64,000 nucleotides of DNA. It comes from Aradus depressus. Its lineage: Eukaryota > Arthropoda > Insecta > Hemiptera > Aradidae. Numbering within the stretch: position 1 is the stretch's first letter; every line of letters starts with the position of its first letter. This document shows positions 10,660 through 21,214 of this stretch, one piece after another. The notes beneath the pieces were generated by a model that made no database searches, was not told the origin of the DNA, and worked only from the letters and a program-made list of their open reading frames with translations. Made by a program: the position numbers and the translations under genes. Location of the stretch: the NCBI GenBank assembly GCA_963662175.1, contig OY759215.1, positions 31,808,066 through 31,872,065 of the forward strand, read 5' to 3'.

Positions 10660-11735
10660 GCTCCAGTAAGAGTGTCGGTGAATCACTGGTAATGTATTCC
10701 CCCAAATCAGTAAGAGTGATAGTGAATCACCGGTAATGTATTCCTCCAGATCAGTAAGAGTGATAGTGAATCACTGGTAATGTATTCCCCCAAATCAGTA
10801 AGTGTGATAGTGAATCACCGGTAATGAATTCCTCCAGATCAGTAAGAGTGTCGGTGTTTTTTTTTTTTTTTTTTTTTTTTTTGTGTGGAGGGAGGTGAAA
10901 AACCTTTGATAGGCGAACATATGACAAGATGACAGTAGTCACTGGACAGTGTGAGAGTCTCCCTCATTGGGACTACTCACTAAAAAACACCTCCCTGTAT
11001 CCTCTCCTGCCTCATTATCCCCGTGGAACCGCCATCACGCATTACTTCACGGGGGAGGCTCTAGCTGACGCTCTCCCTCAAAGACAACTAAGCATTACTC
11101 AATTCCACGCTTCTCCATCTCTCGGAGCTTCCTGAGGACTTCCGCAGCATACCCGCCGACCGCAGTCCACTTCTCCTGCGACTCCAGCATGCAGCTCACT
11201 AGGGTCTCCGGCGTGAGCGGCTCACCTAGAACTCTTTCGAGCTCATGACGCTCCTCGTGTCGGTGTATCACCTCAGATCAGTAAGAGTGTTAGTGAATCA
11301 CCGGTAATGTATTCCCTAGGTCTAATAAGAGTGTCGGGGAATCACCGGTAATGTATTCCCCCAGATCAGTAAGAGTGTCGGCGTATCACCTCAGATCAGT
11401 AAGAGTGTTAGTGAATCACCGGTAATGTGTTCCCCCAGATCAGTAAGAGTGTCGGTGAATCACCGGTAATGTATTCCCCAGGTCCAATAAGAGTGTCGGT
11501 GAATCACCGGTAATGTATTCCCCAGGTCCAATAAGAGTGTCGGTGAATCACCGGTAATGTATTCCCCCAGATCAGTAGGAGTGTCGGCGTATCACCTCAG
11601 ATCAGTAAGAGTGTTAGTGAATCACCGGTAATGTGTTCCCCCAGTTCAATAAGAGTGCCGGTGAATCACCGGTAATGTCTTACCCAGGTCTAATAAGAAT
11701 GTCGGTGAATTAACGGTAATGCAGATTTAGTAAAT
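10660..11735 (+). repeat. 44-bp minisatellite, interrupted
   Basis: Tandem units of GTAAGAGTGTCGGTGAATCA plus CCGGTAATGTATTCCCCCAG and a short linker. Unit starts at 10666, 10710 and 10754 show a 44-bp period. Units vary between GTCGGTG, GATAGTG and GTTAGTG and are partly truncated in the 11270-11600 part. A LINE end splits the array at 10858-11257. Confidence 0.9.
10858..11257 (-). mobile_element. 5'-truncated LINE 3' end inserted in the minisatellite
   Basis: Reads from a 5' cut at 11257 to a poly(A) tail seen as T25 at 10858-10882. The minus strand encodes the ORF2 C-terminus, including LTPETLVSCMLESQEKWTAV and YAAEVLRKLREMEKRG, a pattern usual at the end of several LINE ORF2 proteins. 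Flanking GTGTCGGTG occurs on both sides (10849-10857 and 11258-11266). It is a plausible target-site duplication, but the minisatellite itself repeats that string. Confidence 0.75.
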
Positions 11736-11742
11736 ATATTGC

Positions 11743-11915
11743 TGTGCGATGTCAGATACTCGTTAAAGACCCCCATCCTAAGTGAATAAACCAAGGTATG
11801 CAGCATTTAGGACTCCCATGGTAGAGTCGGGTTCATGTCCACAAGAGAGACGAAAGAGTGCTCGGGTAGTAGGCGATATGACCTTGTAGTTAAAGCCCGG
11901 GCATGAGTTACAATA
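11743..11915 (+). mobile_element. SINE family A, 3' half only
   Basis: Starts at GCGATGTCAGATACTCGTTA and ends GCCCGGGCATGAGTTACAAT. The tRNA-like head and first body third are missing. Confidence 0.8.
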
Positions 11916-12019
11916 AATATCTAAAATTTGGACTATTTACCTTTTTAAAAGTTAATACATTCCTTATTTTTACATTTCCTATAGGTATATTATGTTAAAT
12001 TTTAAACTTCAATTTTATA

Positions 12020-12215
12020 AATATAAATTATTACCACTAGAGTTTCAAATCCAAATTTCAAGTTCATAGCTACAATCGTTTCAGCGTTAGAAAATTCCAA
12101 TCATATATACGAGTACACTAACACATCATCGCGAAAACAATCAATACGTATTCAGGGGAGCTTGCCATGTGAAAATCCGTTGAAAACTATCTTGGATTTT
12201 CGCACGATCAAAATA
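12020..12215 (-). repeat. Dispersed repeat family I
   Basis: Reverse copy with CAAGTTCATAGCTACAATCG, CATCGCGAAAACAATCAATACG and GGATTTTCGCACGATCAAAAT. Confidence 0.6.
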
Positions 12216-12299
12216 CTTCCTTTAACGATAGGTACGGTAGGATAGTAAAAATGAGAAGAATTTTGCTAGTAAATTATAAATTATGGAAATGAAGCGGTT

Positions 12300-12560
12300 A
12301 TTAATTAGAAAGGCAGACTTAACCGTTAAAGAGTTGACATGTGAGGGCGTGGGAACGTGTAGGGTTCAAACCGGTGCAACAGAATCTTGCAGAGCAGTGT
12401 TGCAAGAGACAGCGGTCAGCGGGGAAGCGTCCGTATAGATACTTCAGCCAGTTCTTGGGGTCGGAGAAACAAGTATCTAGGATATAGGAAATTGTTCTGG
12501 GAGCAAAAGTAACTCTTCCAACTAGGCCAATGTGCACGTTCAATGAGGCCATAAAAAAAA
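12300..12560. other. GC-richer unassigned stretch
   Basis: Base composition is higher in GC than its surroundings. On the minus strand it carries TTGGCCTAGTTGGAAGAG and GGTTTGAACCC, which look like Pol III A and B boxes, but they lie about 150 bp apart, too far for a tRNA-type promoter. Possibly an old retroposon. Confidence 0.3.
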
Positions 12561-12733
12561 ATTAAATTATATGAGGCTTTTTGCATCCTTAATGAAGCAG
12601 GACTGACGCGATGAGACCACACAATGCTGCCGTTCTTCAAATATAACCAACCTACTAAAGAAGAATAAAATATAAAATAATTATAAAAATAAATAACAAA
12701 ATGAAATGATGTGGCCATCATAGGATTTTATTA

Positions 12734-13617
12734 TACGAGGGTCATTCAATAAGTCCTTAGAAAATCCAAGAGAATGGCACGCGGGTCACTGAAAATCGTT
12801 TGTTTTTCGGAAGCATCATAACTCAGTATACAGCTGTTAAATTTTTAGATGTATCGATCATGTGGTTTTATGTTAATCGTCGATTGAAGCAGAGAACTTT
12901 TGTTTATTTAAAAAAATGGATAAAAGTGAGTTTCGAGTGGTGATAAAACATTTATATTTAAAAGGCTTAACGCCGAAAGAGATCAAAGCCGAGTTGGATA
13001 AAGTTCATGACACATCTGCCCCTGCGTTTGCCACTGTTTATAATTGGGTAAATGAGTTTAAACGTGGCCGTAAAAGATGAAAATCGTTCGGGACGTCCAG
13101 TAGAAGTGACTACACCCAAAATGATCGATAAAATCTACGATATGGTGTTAAGCGATCGGCGACTTAAAGCGCGCGAGATAGTGGAGACCAATCACAAGGA
13201 TGCAGTGTTTTCAATTTTAGTGTGAGCAAATTTTCGGCAAGATATGTGCCGCGTTTGCTCACAGAGGAGAATAAACGCAATCGTGTGGTTGACTCTCAGG
13301 CTATTTTGTCGCTTTTTCGTCGCAATCCGGATGAGTTTCTGCATCGATACATAACTGTGGATGGAACATGGATACACTACTTCACTCCAGAGACAATGTA
13401 ACAGTCAAAACAGTGGGTTTTTGAAGGCTAACGGGCTCCGAAGGAGGCGAAGACGGTGAAAACGGCTGGAAAGGTTATGGCCACAGTTTTTTGGGATGCA
13501 CGCGGAATTATTTATATAGATTACTTGGAAAAAGGAAAAACAATAACTGGAGAGTATTATGCGTCGTTATTGTACCGGTTGAGTGAAGAAATCAAAATTA
13601 AACGTCCTCATATGAAA
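12734..13617 (+). pseudogene. Defective mariner transposase and 5' inverted repeat
   Basis: The 5' end TACGAGGGTCATTCAATAAG is a mariner-type inverted repeat following a TA. Coding begins at ATG 12916 with a helix-turn-helix region (LKGLTPKEIKAELDKVH, VYNWVNEFKRG). A frameshift near 13077 interrupts it. The frame then resumes with SGRPVEVTTPKMIDKIYDMV, NKRNRV, NPDEFLHRYITVDGTW and, after two stops, a KVMATVFWDARGIIYIDYL block. The first two catalytic aspartates are visible; the third and the 3' inverted repeat are lost. The copy breaks off at 13617 into an A-rich tract with K residues. Non-functional. Confidence 0.85.
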
Positions 13618-13619
13618 AG

Positions 13620-13651
<32 letters not shown>

Positions 13652-13662
13652 AAAAAAAAAAT
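13618..13662. repeat. A-rich tract
   Basis: Nearly pure A interrupted by two G. It replaces the missing 3' part of the mariner. Confidence 0.85.
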
Positions 13663-13744
13663 GCACGGGTTCACTCCTGTGCAGCTCGTACCAACCACGC
13701 GTTTACAGATCACTCTCTCTTCTCTCTCAAATAAACCTTATATT

Positions 13745-14290
13745 GGCACACTAGTATAGAGGAAGTTATGTAATCAGTCAAAAATTCGATGCTGAGTTTT
13801 CAATGGAATTTCATGTTTTTCGACCTCCAGATTCCAAATATGAAAGTAAAAAATTCTGTCTGTCGACACACATGTGCCTATGAACACGATAACTCCCAAA
13901 AGAATAAATGTATCAAAACGAAATTTTCTATGTGAATTCAGCACTCTCAAATGACGACACCTATTGATTTTTGAGCCAAATCGACAGAGGAAAGGGGGGT
14001 ATCAGAAGGGGCTGAACTCAAAAACCCCATTAACTGTTGATTTAATGAATATCGACATGAAACTTCATATTTCAATTCAAGACCCAACATGACGATATCA
14101 CTGAAATATAATCTGTTATATTTCAACGATATCGGCTGAAGGGAAAGGGGGTTCAGGGGAGAGGGTTCAATTAAAAAACCCTAATAACTGTCGATGTAAT
14201 GAATTTATCGACACAAAATTTAGTATGAGAATTTAGGAGACCCTATGTAAGTAACTATTGAATGTCGTCTTGTTTTGGAGGCGGAGCAAA
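13745..14290 (+). repeat. Family D repeat copy
   Basis: Starts TAGAGGAAGTTATGTAATCAG...ATTCGATGCTGAGTTTTCAA...TTTCATG and contains modules with GACGACACCTATTGATTTT and ATTTAATGAATATCGACATG. It ends near GGCGGAGCAAAAAGTTAATTGG. No coding capacity. Confidence 0.7.
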
Positions 14291-14947
14291 AAGTTAATTG
14301 GTTAATTCGTTGAGGGGAAGTACATTGCAGATGATTCACTCACGACTTTTTACTTTTTTTATTACATATTACATTTCCTTTATTTTTTTGTATTTTCTTT
14401 ATTTTAGTATCTTTTCACTGTATCGATACATTTCGCACAAATACATTCAGAGAAAAAATAATATCCAGGAAATGAACTAAAGCCTAATATGTTGCTGAGT
14501 GATTAGCGGCAATGGCTAATTATCAAATGATAATTATTTTAGTTTTCATAAAGTGTTTACAGTAGATTGGAAACTTAAAAAAAAATTGGCTAACTTACCG
14601 GTGATAATTTATAGCTTGGTGTAGTAATACAGAAGTCTTTAAAAAATTATAATCAAAAAATGAGCTGAAATTTCTTAATTCTTAATAATTAAACAGGTGT
14701 AGACCATTAAGGAAAAGGAAACTGCTTGAAATATGGATAGTCATTATCCTAATTTCATTGCATTCATCCAACTGATAATTCATTATATTAATAATAATGT
14801 CTGGAGAAATCACAATAATGATAATTATGGATGAATGTGTTCATTCTGTGACATTTGCTGTTCCCTTCACCTGTCATTATACTGGAAGTACTGCGTTGAT
14901 TCAAGAAGCAGTTATTATAACCAGTTATTTTTATTTCAAGTCACATA
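14291..14947. other. Stretch with no recognised feature
   Basis: AT-rich sequence. I see nothing in it beyond short open frames. Confidence 0.5.
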
Positions 14948-15309
14948 TATAATTTAATTTTTATTTTTTGATGGGCGCCGGTAGCTCAGTGGTATGCATG
15001 CTTGCCTTCTGACCTCAAGATCGTGGGTTCTAAACCCGGTCGAGGCCCTTAGTTTAATTTATCTGGGAGGTAAATTAAACTTAAACACGCCGTCCTTCGG
15101 ATGGGACGTTAAGCGATGGTCCCGAGTTTGTACGATGTCAAGTACTCGTTAAAGACCCCTACCCTGATGAAAAAAAAAAAAATAGGACTCCCACAGTAGA
15201 GTCGGGCTCCTATCCACCAGAGTGACGAAAGAGCCCTCTGGTAGTAGGCGATATGACCTAGTAGTTAAAGCCCGGACATGAGTCATAATAACTAACTATA
15301 ATTTAATTT
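14948..15309 (+). mobile_element. SINE family A, full length with 13-bp target-site duplication
   Basis: The element spans 14961-15296, flanked by perfect TATAATTTAATTT at 14948-14960 and 15297-15309. The tRNA-like head begins at 14973 (GGCGCCGGTAGCTCAGTGGT) and has B-box GGTTCTAAACCC. The body contains a short A run at 15171-15183. The tail is AGTCATAATAACTAAC. Confidence 0.95.
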
Positions 15310-15360
15310 GAAAAAAAACAATAAAAGATGTCGATAAATCACCGGCAATGTACTTCCTCA

Positions 15361-15957
15361 GAACGAAATAATTAACTTTTCGCTCCCGCTCCAAAAGCAG
15401 TCAGCCGTCTGCGCTATCCAAAAGTTGACTTATATAAGGGCCTCTAAATTATACTAAATTTTGCGTCGATAAATTCATTACATTGGCAGTTATTGGGGTT
15501 TACTCCCCCCCCCCCCCCCCCCCCCCTTCCTTCGGTCGATTTCGGTGAAATTTTGAATTTTGACTTCAAACATGAAATTTCATGTCGATACATACATTAC
15601 ATCGGCAGTTATTGAAGTTTTTGTGTTGAGGCCCTTAAGCCCCCCCCCCCCCCCCCTTCCCTTCCGCCGATTCTACTGAAAATTATTATGTGTCATCCTT
15701 ATGTGTTTTTCAATTCACATTGAATTTACATATTAGATTTTGTGTCTATACATTCATTACAACGGCAGTTATTAAAGTTTTTGAGTTAAGCTCTCCCTTA
15801 ATACCCCCCTATTCTTTGGCCGATTTGCCAGAAAATTGATAGGTTTTGTTCTTCAGGAATCTGGACGTAGGAAATTATGAAATTCCTTTGAAAACTCCTC
15901 ATCGAATTTTTGACTGTTTCCCTCACTTCGTATAGCTGGCTGGGGAAGTAAAAGATC
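15361..15957 (+). repeat. Family D copy with tandem modules and poly(C) runs
   Basis: Starts with AATTAACTTTTCGCTCCCGC and ends CTTCGTATAGCTGGCTGGGGAAGT. In between are at least three modules, each with TCGATA-ATTCATTAC-GGCAGTTATT followed by a C-rich stretch, CCGATT and GTCGTCCTTAT-like blocks. Module anchors lie at about 15483, 15603 and 15764. Two modules contain runs of 22 C (15505-15526) and 17 C (15641-15656). Confidence 0.75.
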
Positions 15958-16176
15958 TAAAAAAACGAGAAATTATTTAGTGAAATGCTTGAAGGTAGTT
16001 TGTGAAGATGACTGCTGTTTAATTTATTGAAACAATAATTAGAATAATATTGTGGTAGTGACCATATGGTATAAAAAAGGAATATATATTTATTTGCTTT
16101 ATTTGGCTATTTGGTTGCTTGATGTGAAAGTTAGATTTCAGGAAAGTAATAAACAAAACTTGTGTACAATTGTCAA

Positions 16177-17256
16177 ATGAGTATGACGATAGAGTTGAAA
16201 GAAGAGCCAGGACAACCAGAGGAAGAAGTGGGGAGGGAGGAAACGTTGAAGAAGTCGATCCCGCTGTTCCAGCTGCTTCCAGCTCCGGTGAGGAAAAGGG
16301 TAAAGGCTCTGAAGAAGTTACAACTGCAGACAATGGAACTGGAGGCCAAGTTCTACATTGACGTACACAAGCTGGAATGTCAGTACCAGAACATGTTCTC
16401 TCAGTTGTTCACGAAGAGAGAGAATATCTTGACGGGGTTTGTGGAGCCCAAGGATGAGGACTGTCTATTTGAAGAGGCCTTTGAGGAGCCGAACGACGAG
16501 GACAAAGTACTACAGGATCTGAGGAGTAAATTGACCATCACGAAACTGATTGAGGATGGTGCCCCTGGAATACCGGAGTTCTGGTTGACTGTATTCAAGA
16601 ATGTGGATCTTCTGAGTGACATGATCCAAGCACATGACGAGCCCATACTCCGACACCTCCTCGACATCAAGGTCATCCTTCTTGAACAGGAACCAATGGG
16701 GTTTGTACTAGAGTTTCATTTTTCACCAAATCCATACTTCTCAAATTCTGTACTGACCAAAGAGTATCTAATGAAGTGCTGCCCCGATGAGACTGACCCA
16801 TGGAGTTTTGAGGGACCTGAAATTATCCGAACCAAAGGTTGTATTATTGATTGGCACAAGGGTATGAACGTAACACTCAAAACAGTTCAGAAACGTCAAA
16901 AGCACAAATCACGTGGTAATGTTCGAACAATTGTGAAAACAGTTCAGAATGATTCTTTTTTTAACTTTTTCAATCCTCCTGTGATTCCGGAGGATCAGGA
17001 AGGTGACCTGGACGAGGACACTGAGAACATCCTGACGTCGGACTTTGAGATTGGGCACTTTATCCGGGAGAAGATCGTGCCGAGAGCTGTGCTGTACTAC
17101 ACGGGGGAGGCGCTGGAGGAGGAAGAAGAGTCGGATGAGGAGAGCTCTGAGAGTGAGTTTGAGGAGAACGAGGATGAGGAAGAGGAAGAGGAGGAGCAGA
17201 CGACGGAGGGCAACGAGTCCGACGAGCCGGGTGAGGGTGGCGACCCTTCTGCATAA
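16177..17256 (+). CDS. Nucleosome assembly protein 1-like protein, intronless
   Basis: Encodes a histone chaperone of the NAP family, which binds H2A-H2B and assists nucleosome assembly and nuclear import. The 359-residue frame starts at ATG 16177; an in-frame GTG 15 bp upstream is unlikely to be used, and a second ATG lies two codons later. Visible family marks are RKRVKALKKLQLQTMELEAK (the dimerisation helix, residues about 39-60), GIPEFWLTVFKNVDLLSDMI, the basic KRQKHKSRG nuclear-localisation segment near 238-246, NDSFFNFFNPP, and FEIGHFIREKIVPRAVLYYTGE. A Glu/Asp-rich tail (about 312-355) ends in GGDPSA, without a CAAX prenylation box. There are no introns and the frame is intact, which suggests an expressed retrogene or testis-type paralogue. 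I see no target-site duplication or poly(A) remnant. Confidence 0.93.
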   Translation: MSMTIELKEEPGQPEEEVGREETLKKSIPLFQLLPAPVRKRVKALKKLQLQTMELEAKFYIDVHKLECQYQNMFSQLFTKRENILTGFVEPKDEDCLFEEAFEEPNDEDKVLQDLRSKLTITKLIEDGAPGIPEFWLTVFKNVDLLSDMIQAHDEPILRHLLDIKVILLEQEPMGFVLEFHFSPNPYFSNSVLTKEYLMKCCPDETDPWSFEGPEIIRTKGCIIDWHKGMNVTLKTVQKRQKHKSRGNVRTIVKTVQNDSFFNFFNPPVIPEDQEGDLDEDTENILTSDFEIGHFIREKIVPRAVLYYTGEALEEEEESDEESSESEFEENEDEEEEEEEQTTEGNESDEPGEGGDPSA

Positions 17257-17364
17257 TCTCAAACTGTTTTTTGTCCAAAACTTGACTGTGTCCTATGGTT
17301 AATATAAATAGATGATATCTAAATCATGATTTTTTTTTATTTTATTAAATTATTTATTTCTTAT

Positions 17365-17610
17365 ACATATAGTATAAGAAAGTATTGTAATCGTGTCAAA
17401 ATCAGAGATCGAGTTGTCAACGGATTTTCACTGGAATACGTTTTAATCTGTGCGTGTGTGTATGATGGAAAGTTGTGAGCGCTCTAATGCAGAAACGATT
17501 GTAGCTATCAACTTAAAATTTGGAATGGAGAAGTTACATGTGCTAACTTACATCTGATTAGATTTTGGCCAAAATCGGACGAAAATAGAGACCATTTTAC
17601 TTCGGGCCTA
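17365..17610 (+). repeat. Dispersed repeat family I
   Basis: Forward copy: ATAGTATAAGAAAGTATTGT, ATCGTGTCAAAATCAGAGAT, CGATTGTAGCTATCAACTTA, TCTGATTAGATTTTGGCC and a GAAAATAGAGACCATTTTAC end. Lies just downstream of the NAP gene. Confidence 0.7.
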
Positions 17611-17626
17611 TACATATATATATGTA

Positions 17627-17956
17627 GGGTGGCGGTAGCTCAGTGGTATGCATGCTTGTCTTCTGAGCTCAAGGTCGTGGGTTCGAAACCCGGCCGAGGC
17701 CCTTAGTTTATTTTATCTGAGAGGTAAGATAAACTTAAGCACACCATCCTTCGGATGGGACGTTAAGCGATGGTCCCAAGCCTCTACGATGTCATGTACT
17801 CGTTAAAGGTCCCCCTGCTCTAAGTGAATAAAAATTTATAGTCGGGAAAATTTAGGACTCCCACAGTAGAGTCGGGCTCATGTCCACCAGAGTGACGAAA
17901 GAGCGCTCTGGTAGTAGGCGATATGACATCGTGCATGAGTCATAAAACCTAACCTG
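17627..17956 (+). mobile_element. SINE family A, full length, CCTAAC tail
   Basis: Intact head with TAGCTCAGTGGTATGCATGC and B-box GGTTCGAAACCC. The body is complete except for a short deletion near GACATCGTGCATGAG. The tail is ATAAAACCTAACCTG. Confidence 0.9.
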
Positions 17957-18863
17957 TGATAAGCCTAGAGAGGGCAGTATTCCATCTACACATGAGTGCA
18001 CCCCATACTGCACACACGCATCTACTTTCATCCAGTAAGGTCCATGCACCTCTACGCGGCCACTACCACGACTGTGGCCTGTCTCTACATCGAGAACATT
18101 TGCTGAGAATTTTGGACGAAACTGTGTGCTTACGGGGGCCCCCCACCGGTATTCTAGGCCAAATCTTTATTATTGGCCAATAATTGGTAGTACACTTGTG
18201 CAGTATAATTTTTATTTTTTGTCCTTTTTTCATGAACATTCTAAGATTATTTATCTTATTTTCTTTATGTTTCTTACACTCAAATATATATTATTTAATT
18301 TGTTTGTTTTTTCTTTATTATTTTTGAATTATGGGACCGGACATTTAAGCTCCTCCCAGGTTCAACAGCCGTTGTAATGAATCTATTGATACTATAACTC
18401 GCTATTGTTTCCTATCGCAGTTATTGGATTATATATAATAACGGCTAACGGGTTTCTGTGTTCCAAAATGCTGGAGGGTGCGGGAGCCTGTGTAGCAACC
18501 CGCAATCTGAAATCCCCCTCAACATGTTCGTGATCAGCATTTACCCATTTTGGAAAGAAACCTAGCACGAAAGGTAGGTAAGGAGGCATAAATAAATTAG
18601 CAAGATGTGTATCAGAGTTTTGTTTTAGGAGAAAAGTTGGTATGAAGAACCTTGGCCCAAATAGTGATGTGATGTTATGTAAGTGGGGTCCACGCCCCGA
18701 CTGCGGCCCCACATTACTAATAACCCTCTTCTCAGGGTCTGGGGGCTACGCCCTCTCCTCTCCGGCCTCACCCCGCCCTGACGTCAATAGCCACTTAGCT
18801 CCCTCCATACCTCACCATGGTTCACTGGGTCAAGTCTCACCTCTCCATTAGTTTTATTACATA
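17957..18863. other. Unassigned stretch
   Basis: Contains a GC-rich block at 18640-18840 with no domain in any frame, and AT-rich sequence at 18190-18330. Open frames overlap on opposite strands. Probably old repeat sequence. Confidence 0.35.
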
Positions 18864-19449
18864 CTAGCAGTAGTACTCGGCGTTCCCCGGAAAACTTCAA
18901 CTTTTTCTCATAATACCTCTGATGCGAATACTAGGCAATTCTTCGACAGTACATTCATGTCGTTGCAATTTTCAATCACTCACTAGTATTTGCCATGCAG
19001 TGGACTGTACTTAAGACCGTCGGGCACCACAGCTAGTACGTACTTAGAAACGCGGTGCACCACAGCAAGTATTTGCCTTGCAACGGCGGACCTCACAGCT
19101 AGTAAGTTCTTAGAACCGCTGGGCACCGCGGCTAGTATGTAGTTAGGAACTACGGTTCAAAATTTTGAGATGTCACTTAGCGTATTTTTTCAATTTGGCT
19201 TTTAACAATACTACGTGTGAAATTTCATGACAATTCTACCATTAGTTAATGAGCTACCACTATCTTCATACTTTGGCCCCCCACAACCCCCCTTCCATTT
19301 CAAAATTTTGGGATGCCACATAGTCTATTTTTTAATTTGCCTTAGAAGGATGCTACATCTGAAGTTTCATGAAAATCCGTCCAGCGGTTTGAGCGTGATC
19401 TTGGAAACCCACAAACAAACAAACCCCGTTTCAGCTTTATTAATATAGA
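18864..19449 (-). mobile_element. Helitron-like non-autonomous element
   Basis: On the minus strand it starts TCTATATTAATAAAGCTGAA and ends in a GC-rich hairpin-like CCGGGGAACGCCGAG followed by TACTACTGCTAG, then T. A TC start, a hairpin and a CTAG end are Helitron terminal features. No Rep/helicase coding remains. Its interior has short repeats (GGTGCACCACAGC / GGGCACCGCGGC). Confidence 0.6.
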
Positions 19450-19504
19450 AGATTTTTACTAAAAACAATATTATTTCATACTTATGTTTTATTTTTATTA
19501 CTTT

Positions 19505-19800
19505 TTTATACCTATAGTATAAGTATTGTAATCGTGCGAAAATCCGAGATCGAGGTTTCAACTGATTTTCACGTTTCAAGATCCATTGAATACGTTTTGA
19601 CCATTTTCGCGACGATGCGTGAGTGTGTGTGTGTATGTGATTGAAAAGTTGTGTGCTCTCTACCGCAAAAACGATTGTAGCTATGAACTTGAAATTTGGA
19701 ATGAAGAGGTCACATGATCTAACTTAGGTCTGATTAGATGTTGGCCTAAATCAAAAGAAAATTGAGACCACTTTTCTCATGGATCTAACTACATTTTACA
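19505..19800 (+). repeat. Dispersed repeat family I, longest copy
   Basis: AGTATAAGTATTGTAATCGTG, CGAAAATCCGAGATCGAGG, ATACGTTTTGACCATTTTCG, a GTGTGTGTGTGTATGTG tract, CGATTGTAGCTATGAACTTG and AGGTCTGATTAGATGTTGG. Confidence 0.75.
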
Positions 19801-19895
19801 CAAGATAGAGGTTATGTTTATGAACTAATCAAAAATATTTTCGCGTAATAATTGTAGAGAATACGGAAATACATAATTTTTTACAAGTCGTCAGG

Positions 19896-20180
19896 TGAGG
19901 GCATCAGTAGCTCAGAGATAGCGTGCTTGTTTATTGAGCTCAAGATGGTGGGTTCGAAACCGGGTTTTCATCTGGGAGGTGAAAAAATCTTGAGCACTCC
20001 ATCCTTTAGATGGGAAGTTAAGCGATGGTCCCGAGCCTGTGAAATTTCAGGTACTCGTTAAAGACCACTCTTACTTTAGGTTACTAAACCTGGCCTGGCA
20101 AAATTTAGGACTCTCTCTCACTTTTAATAGGCGATAAGACCTCCTAGTACAGCCCGGGCATGAGTCACAGTAGTAACTAT
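19896..20180 (+). mobile_element. SINE family A, diverged subtype
   Basis: The head GGGCATCAGTAGCTCAGAGATAG differs from the main subtype (GTGGTATGCATG). B-box GGTTCGAAACCG; body with GGTGAAAAAATCTTGAGCAC; several deletions. Tail GAGTCACAGTAGTAAC. Confidence 0.8.
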
Positions 20181-20225
20181 TATTGGTAGTTTCTACTAAA
20201 TATGATTAAAAAAAAGACTGAAAAT

Positions 20226-20481
20226 TATATGTGATTTGGCCATTACAGGACTTTCTTACACCAACCACGCTTTTACATTTCACTCTCTTTTCCCCTCTCA
20301 AATTCATTTTATACTGACAATACTAGTGGGTATAAGAAAGTCACCCTCAGAATAACTCTGTACAATGAAACAAAACCTTAGATACCAACGCTTTTATACT
20401 TTCATATCAGTAATTACATACCATGTAATACTATGTAAAAGCTTGGTTGGTTTAAGAAAACCCTGTAATGGCCATCACATT
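20226..20481. mobile_element. MITE family C, most complete copy
   Basis: Left end TATGTGATTTGGCCATTACAG...CTTTCTTACACCAACCACGC is mirrored by right end GCTTGGTTGGTTTAAGAAAA...CCTGTAATGGCCATCACAT. The inverted ends are about 45 bp. A TA-flanked, 255-bp, non-coding element fits a Tc1/mariner-like or similar MITE. Confidence 0.8.
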
Positions 20482-20518
20482 TTTTTACTGTGGTATACAT
20501 TTCTTTCTAGATACTTAG

Positions 20519-20745
20519 AAGGAACATCAAAGCGATTAAGTAGTATACTCTATGTTATTTTCATTGAAAACCGTCTATAAAACAGCTGATGGACCAGTTC
20601 TGTTGCAGGGACACTCCTTAAGAAATCACAGAAGCTACAACTTTGGGTTATGAAGTCCTTCGTCCATCCTCCACTCCGGGCCGCTTTCTTGGTTTCGCCA
20701 CTTGATAAACCCGGAAACCTTGCTAAGTCGTTCACCGTAAGGAAA
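20519..20745. repeat. Copy 1 of a near-identical 220-bp duplicated segment
   Basis: Matches 23408-23631 with only a few differences from CAAAGCGATTAAGT through CGTTCACCGTAAG. Sequence here continues beyond the match on the right, so this is likely the source copy. No convincing coding sequence. Confidence 0.8.
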
Positions 20746-21214
20746 ACAGTCAAATAGCCATAGGTAAGCATTAAGGGGAAAAGTGCCAGACAGAAAGATG
20801 ATTTTCTTTAAGCAATTGGACGTGTTTTCTTGCAGCGAGGATTCGGAGAAAGCTAAGCGACTAAAAATAAAACTGAAAATAGTTTGGAAAATCGCTTTGA
20901 AGCGCGCTGCGAATCCCGCCAATTTATATAACCTCTCTTTTTCCCTCCTTCATGACTCACTGTACTTAATTCAATATAACGTTTTTTGCATCAATTCACC
21001 ACCGTTCCAGTTTTAATGTCACAAAATGAATAGTTTTTATGTTAATTATTTCATTTTTTTATACGTAACATCTAAAAGTATCAAATATAGGTTAATAATG
21101 GAGTGAAGAGTGATCACAGATTACGTTAAACAGTTTCGTAAGTCATAAATTAATTTCTCCTATCCTGAACTCACCCATATTGAAACGTTTTGGCAACCTT
21201 TTACAATCCCAGGT
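20746..21214. other. Unassigned stretch
   Basis: No domain or repeat recognised. A 77-codon open frame at 20783-21016 has no support. Confidence 0.4.

Larger units (their letters stand above)
12708..13750 (+). mobile_element. MITE family C copy interrupted by mariner
   Basis: The left MITE end ATGATGTGGCCATCATAGGA runs to 12733. The next MITE motif (GTACCAACCACGCGTTTACA) resumes at about 13690. In other copies these motifs are adjacent, so the mariner and its A-rich tail sit inside this MITE. Confidence 0.6.

Noticed and set aside
10660..11735. CRISPR-like array of regularly repeated units
   Set aside because: The units are head-to-tail 44-bp repeats without unique spacers, in a eukaryotic intron-rich context.
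14973..15045. SINE heads (also 17627, 46802) resembling tRNA genes
   Set aside because: They have A- and B-box motifs but no proper acceptor pairing, and each is fused to the same about 260-bp body with flanking duplications. They are SINE heads, not tRNA genes.
16170..16361. Second plus-strand frame overlapping the start of the NAP gene
   Set aside because: It starts at a TTG and lacks any family resemblance. The other frame carries the conserved NAP helix.
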